From the NCBI GenBank assembly GCA_902771635.1, contig CACXXW010000013.1, positions 1 through 33,985 of the forward strand: DNA of 33,985 bases, read 5' to 3'. Position 1 is the first letter of the stretch; every line of letters starts with the position of its first letter. This document shows positions 31,824 through 33,985 of this stretch, piece by piece. Source of the stretch: an uncultured Bacteroidia bacterium. Its GTDB lineage: Bacteria > Bacteroidota > Bacteroidia > Bacteroidales > F082. Both the position numbers and the translations under genes were made by a program. The notes under the pieces were generated by a model. The model saw only the letters and a list, made by a program, of their open reading frames with translations. It was not told the DNA's origin and searched no databases.

Positions 31824-33035
31824 ATGAACATGGATACTTTTAATGAAGTGGATAATTACATTTCGCTGAAGCGAATAGTTATGCTATCGTTGACTATTAC
31901 TTTAGCATACTATGCCATATTCATATTGACGCATTATTTCAGTAGACCCATGTTTGACAATCCAATCGAGATAGAGAGTTTGGATGGCCAAGATTTCGTG
32001 GTTTTGAACGGTGATACGCTTCAATTGAAGGAGATGACGCGCCTCAATCCCTCAACGCCTCATGAATCTCGAAATTATGATCCTGAACCTATAGATCATA
32101 AAAAATTACGGTTTTTGGATAAGGTTTTGGTGAATATCCCCCTTACGTTTATCATGGTTCTCGTTTTGTTGCTTTTCGACAAGAAAATCATGAGCCTAAA
32201 ACTCAAAAAGAAGCGGGATGAGTTTATTGCAATTCTTATAGGTTCCTTTTTGGTTGGTATAATAATGAGTTCGTTGTGTATTGCCTTTCAATGGTACTGC
32301 TGGCCAAGTTGGAGGCCGCCGCATTCGCTATTCATTTGTATAGTAAAGGGTTGGTTGGGTGATTTGCCTTTATATGCTATTGCAGTTCTGTCGGCATATC
32401 TGTTGCGTTCGGTCTATTTTGAGAAAAAAGCAGCCGTTGAAAACGAAACACTTCGGGCTGAAAACCTTAACTCGCGCTATGAGACCCTGAAGACGCAGAT
32501 GGATCCACATTTCCTTTTCAATTCGCTGAATACCTTGAAAGCATTGATTGAAGTCGATGTCGAAAAGGCTGGCGATTTTGTCCATCAGTTGTCGACTGTG
32601 TTTCGTTATACATTGAAAAACGAGGAAGTGGTTACTTTGGCCCAAGAGCTTGAATGTGTGCGTCCCTACTGCCAGATGATGAAGATTCGTTATGGCGACA
32701 ACCTGCTTTTCGACCATCATATCGAACATGAGAAATACGATAACTACTATGTCCTTCCACTTTCAATCCAGGGGCTGATTGAAAACGCCATCAAGCACAA
32801 TGTGGTCTCCTCAAAACAGCCACTGACGATTGATATTCATACGGATGATGATAATCATCTGATAGTCAGTAATAAAATTCAGCCAAAGATTGGAAAAGAG
32901 GAAGGAACGGGAATTGGATTGGCCAATCTTTCGGAGCGATATCGGATAAAATGGAACGAAAATGTTGAAATTTTTAACGACGGAAAGATTTTTAGCGTAA
33001 CTTTGCCTCTTAAACTAAACGAACAATCACTATGA
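31824..33035 (+). CDS. LytS/YehU-type sensor histidine kinase
   Basis: The 403-residue kinase has four predicted membrane helices (about 17-38, 101-118, 136-157 and 178-196) with a periplasmic segment of about 60 residues between the first two. A short coiled coil (200-222) precedes the His_kinase domain, where MDPHFLFNSLNTLKALIEVD carries the phosphoacceptor H229. IENAIKHNV and GTGIGLANLSERY are the ATP-binding motifs. There is no 5TM LYT sensor domain. The start follows the permease stop by 14 bases and the stop overlaps the response regulator start by 4 bases (ATGA), so the pair is made with the pump. It may sense the pump's substrate or membrane stress. Confidence 0.92.
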   Translation: MNMDTFNEVDNYISLKRIVMLSLTITLAYYAIFILTHYFSRPMFDNPIEIESLDGQDFVVLNGDTLQLKEMTRLNPSTPHESRNYDPEPIDHKKLRFLDKVLVNIPLTFIMVLVLLLFDKKIMSLKLKKKRDEFIAILIGSFLVGIIMSSLCIAFQWYCWPSWRPPHSLFICIVKGWLGDLPLYAIAVLSAYLLRSVYFEKKAAVENETLRAENLNSRYETLKTQMDPHFLFNSLNTLKALIEVDVEKAGDFVHQLSTVFRYTLKNEEVVTLAQELECVRPYCQMMKIRYGDNLLFDHHIEHEKYDNYYVLPLSIQGLIENAIKHNVVSSKQPLTIDIHTDDDNHLIVSNKIQPKIGKEEGTGIGLANLSERYRIKWNENVEIFNDGKIFSVTLPLKLNEQSL

Positions 33036-33787
33036 AAGCACTGATTATTGAAGACGAAGTCATGGCTGCGAAGACGCTGAAGAAGCTTCTTCTGGAAGTC
33101 AGCCCAGGTATTGAAATCGTTGGCATACTTGAATCCATCGAAGACAGCGTCGAATGGATTGCCAACCATCCCATGCCCGACCTGATGTTTATGGACATTC
33201 ATTTGGCCGACGGCTCATCGTTTGCCATTTTTGATCGCGTTACCATCACATGTCCGGTCATTTTCACCACGGCATACGATGAATATGCACTCAAGGCTTT
33301 TGAGGTGAACAGCATCGACTATCTGATGAAGCCCATCAGCAAGGATGCCTTGGAGCGTGCCATGAACAAATATCATTCGCTGGTGGAGAAAAGTGTGGAT
33401 ACCAATCAACTCAGCATGATTTTGAGCCAGTTGGGAGAGAAGAAAAAGTACAGAAGCTTTTTCTTGCTTCCCGAGCGTGACAAGTTTATTCCATTGCCGG
33501 TTAGCAATATAGTCTACATTTATATTGATGCTAAGACGCTGAAGATCATCACAACGGATGGGAAGACATTCTATATGAACCACACCTTAGACGATGTGAT
33601 GAGCGAACTCGATCCGCATGAGTTCTTCCGCGCCAACCGTCAGTTTGTCGTTGCCCGCAGTTCCATCAAGGACGTGTCGGTTTGGTTTGGCAACAAGTTG
33701 GCCATCAACCTTTTCGTTGAAACGCCCGAGAAGATCATTGTGAGCAAGGCGCGTGTGGCTGAATTCAAAGTTTGGTTTACTAAATAA
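33032..33787 (+). CDS. LytTR-type response regulator
   Basis: The 251-residue regulator has a receiver domain (1-120) with the acidic pair E7/D8, the phosphoacceptor D55 in LMFMDIHL, T/S and K (YLMKPI) positions as expected. The C-terminal LytTR DNA-binding domain (about 145-250) contains the ITTDGKTFYMNHTLDDV and FFRANRQFVVARSSI strands. Such proteins bind direct repeats upstream of target promoters. The gene is translationally coupled to the histidine kinase, at the end of the efflux operon. No matching pair of direct repeats was recognised before tolC, so autoregulation is plausible but unproven. Confidence 0.94.
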   Translation: MKALIIEDEVMAAKTLKKLLLEVSPGIEIVGILESIEDSVEWIANHPMPDLMFMDIHLADGSSFAIFDRVTITCPVIFTTAYDEYALKAFEVNSIDYLMKPISKDALERAMNKYHSLVEKSVDTNQLSMILSQLGEKKKYRSFFLLPERDKFIPLPVSNIVYIYIDAKTLKIITTDGKTFYMNHTLDDVMSELDPHEFFRANRQFVVARSSIKDVSVWFGNKLAINLFVETPEKIIVSKARVAEFKVWFTK

Positions 33788-33842
33788 GTATTTGATTTAT
33801 AATTACTTATAGTAATCATTAAATTTTTTCCATAAAAAAGCA

Positions 33843-33872
33843 TTGTGGGAACGAAAAAAGGTTGTACTTTTG
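33843..33872 (+). promoter_or_regulatory. Promoter of tRNA-Lys
   Basis: TTG (33843-33845) and TACTTTTG followed by CAC (33865-33872) are separated by 19 bases, the same arrangement as for tRNA-Phe and aqpZ. Confidence 0.7.
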
Positions 33873-33910
33873 CACCCACAAACCGAGAGGTTCAACGTAG
33901 TTAAAACGAT

Positions 33911-33983
33911 GCTTCCGTAGCTCAGTTGGTAGAGCACCTGACTCTTAATCAGGGTGTCCAGGGTTCGACCCCCTGCGGGAGTA
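33911..33983 (+). tRNA. tRNA-Lys (CUU)
   Basis: A 73-nt cloverleaf: acceptor GCTTCCG/CGGGAGT with G-U pairs, D arm GCTCAGTTGGTAGAGC, anticodon stem CCTGA/TCAGG with loop CTCTTAA and anticodon CUU, and T arm CAGGGTTCGACCCCCTG. The bases after the discriminator A are CA, so CCA is not encoded. The window ends two bases later. Confidence 0.93.
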
Positions 33984-33985
33984 CA

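Noticed and set aside
33802..33829. Possible terminator after the LytTR gene
   Set aside because: ATTAC/GTAAT gives only a five-pair A/T-rich stem separated from the T run by several bases; too weak to call.

Overview
The window looks like a chromosomal segment of a Bacteroidales (Bacteroidota) bacterium. The evidence is the TAnnTTTG promoter boxes followed by GCA, A/T-rich leaders without strong Shine-Dalgarno sites, BACON and fimbrillin-like lipoproteins, a type IX secretion C-terminal sorting domain, LytS/LytTR regulation, and a TPR-LptC-CNNM-PpiD gene order. Composition is moderate G+C. No phage, integrase, IS transposase or CRISPR array is visible, so most of the segment is core or near-core genome.

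Layout. 1-832: 3' part of a TPR membrane protein. 949-2941: ornithine aminotransferase and a lipoprotein nitroreductase. 2934-5725 (minus): an lnt-dus operon whose genes carry in-frame palindromic repeat insertions. 5851-8583: a four-gene cassette of an HprK-like kinase, a Ser/His S24/S26 peptidase, a PqqD-like RRE protein and a nucleotidyltransferase. Next come a 46-codon peptide gene with its own promoter (8699-8839) and two paralogous fimbrillin-like lipoproteins (8880-11206). 11400-11472 (minus): tRNA-Phe. 11715-18622: an envelope biogenesis run (outer membrane protein, frameshifted TPR protein, LptC, CNNM/CorC protein, PpiD-type foldase). 18751-20403: six-repeat BACON lipoprotein. 20453-26319 (minus): C69 dipeptidase, HemW-like radical SAM protein with two more in-frame palindromes, FG-GAP/T9SS secreted protein, AqpZ aquaporin. 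26711-26992: small exported protein with a C-terminal membrane anchor. 27176-33787: a TolC-MacA-MacB efflux operon ending in a LytS/LytTR two-component pair. 33911-33983: tRNA-Lys(CUU).

The most unusual signals are two. First, the kinase-peptidase-RRE-nucleotidyltransferase cassette beside a small peptide gene resembles the accessory part of a RiPP (lasso-type) pathway but lacks the cyclase and leader peptidase. Second, several families of palindromic repeats have inserted into coding sequences of conserved enzymes (dus, lnt, hemW) without breaking the reading frame, with related units in leaders and intergenic DNA. A possible attenuator in front of the efflux operon and a frameshift that separates a TPR protein from its signal peptide also deserve attention.
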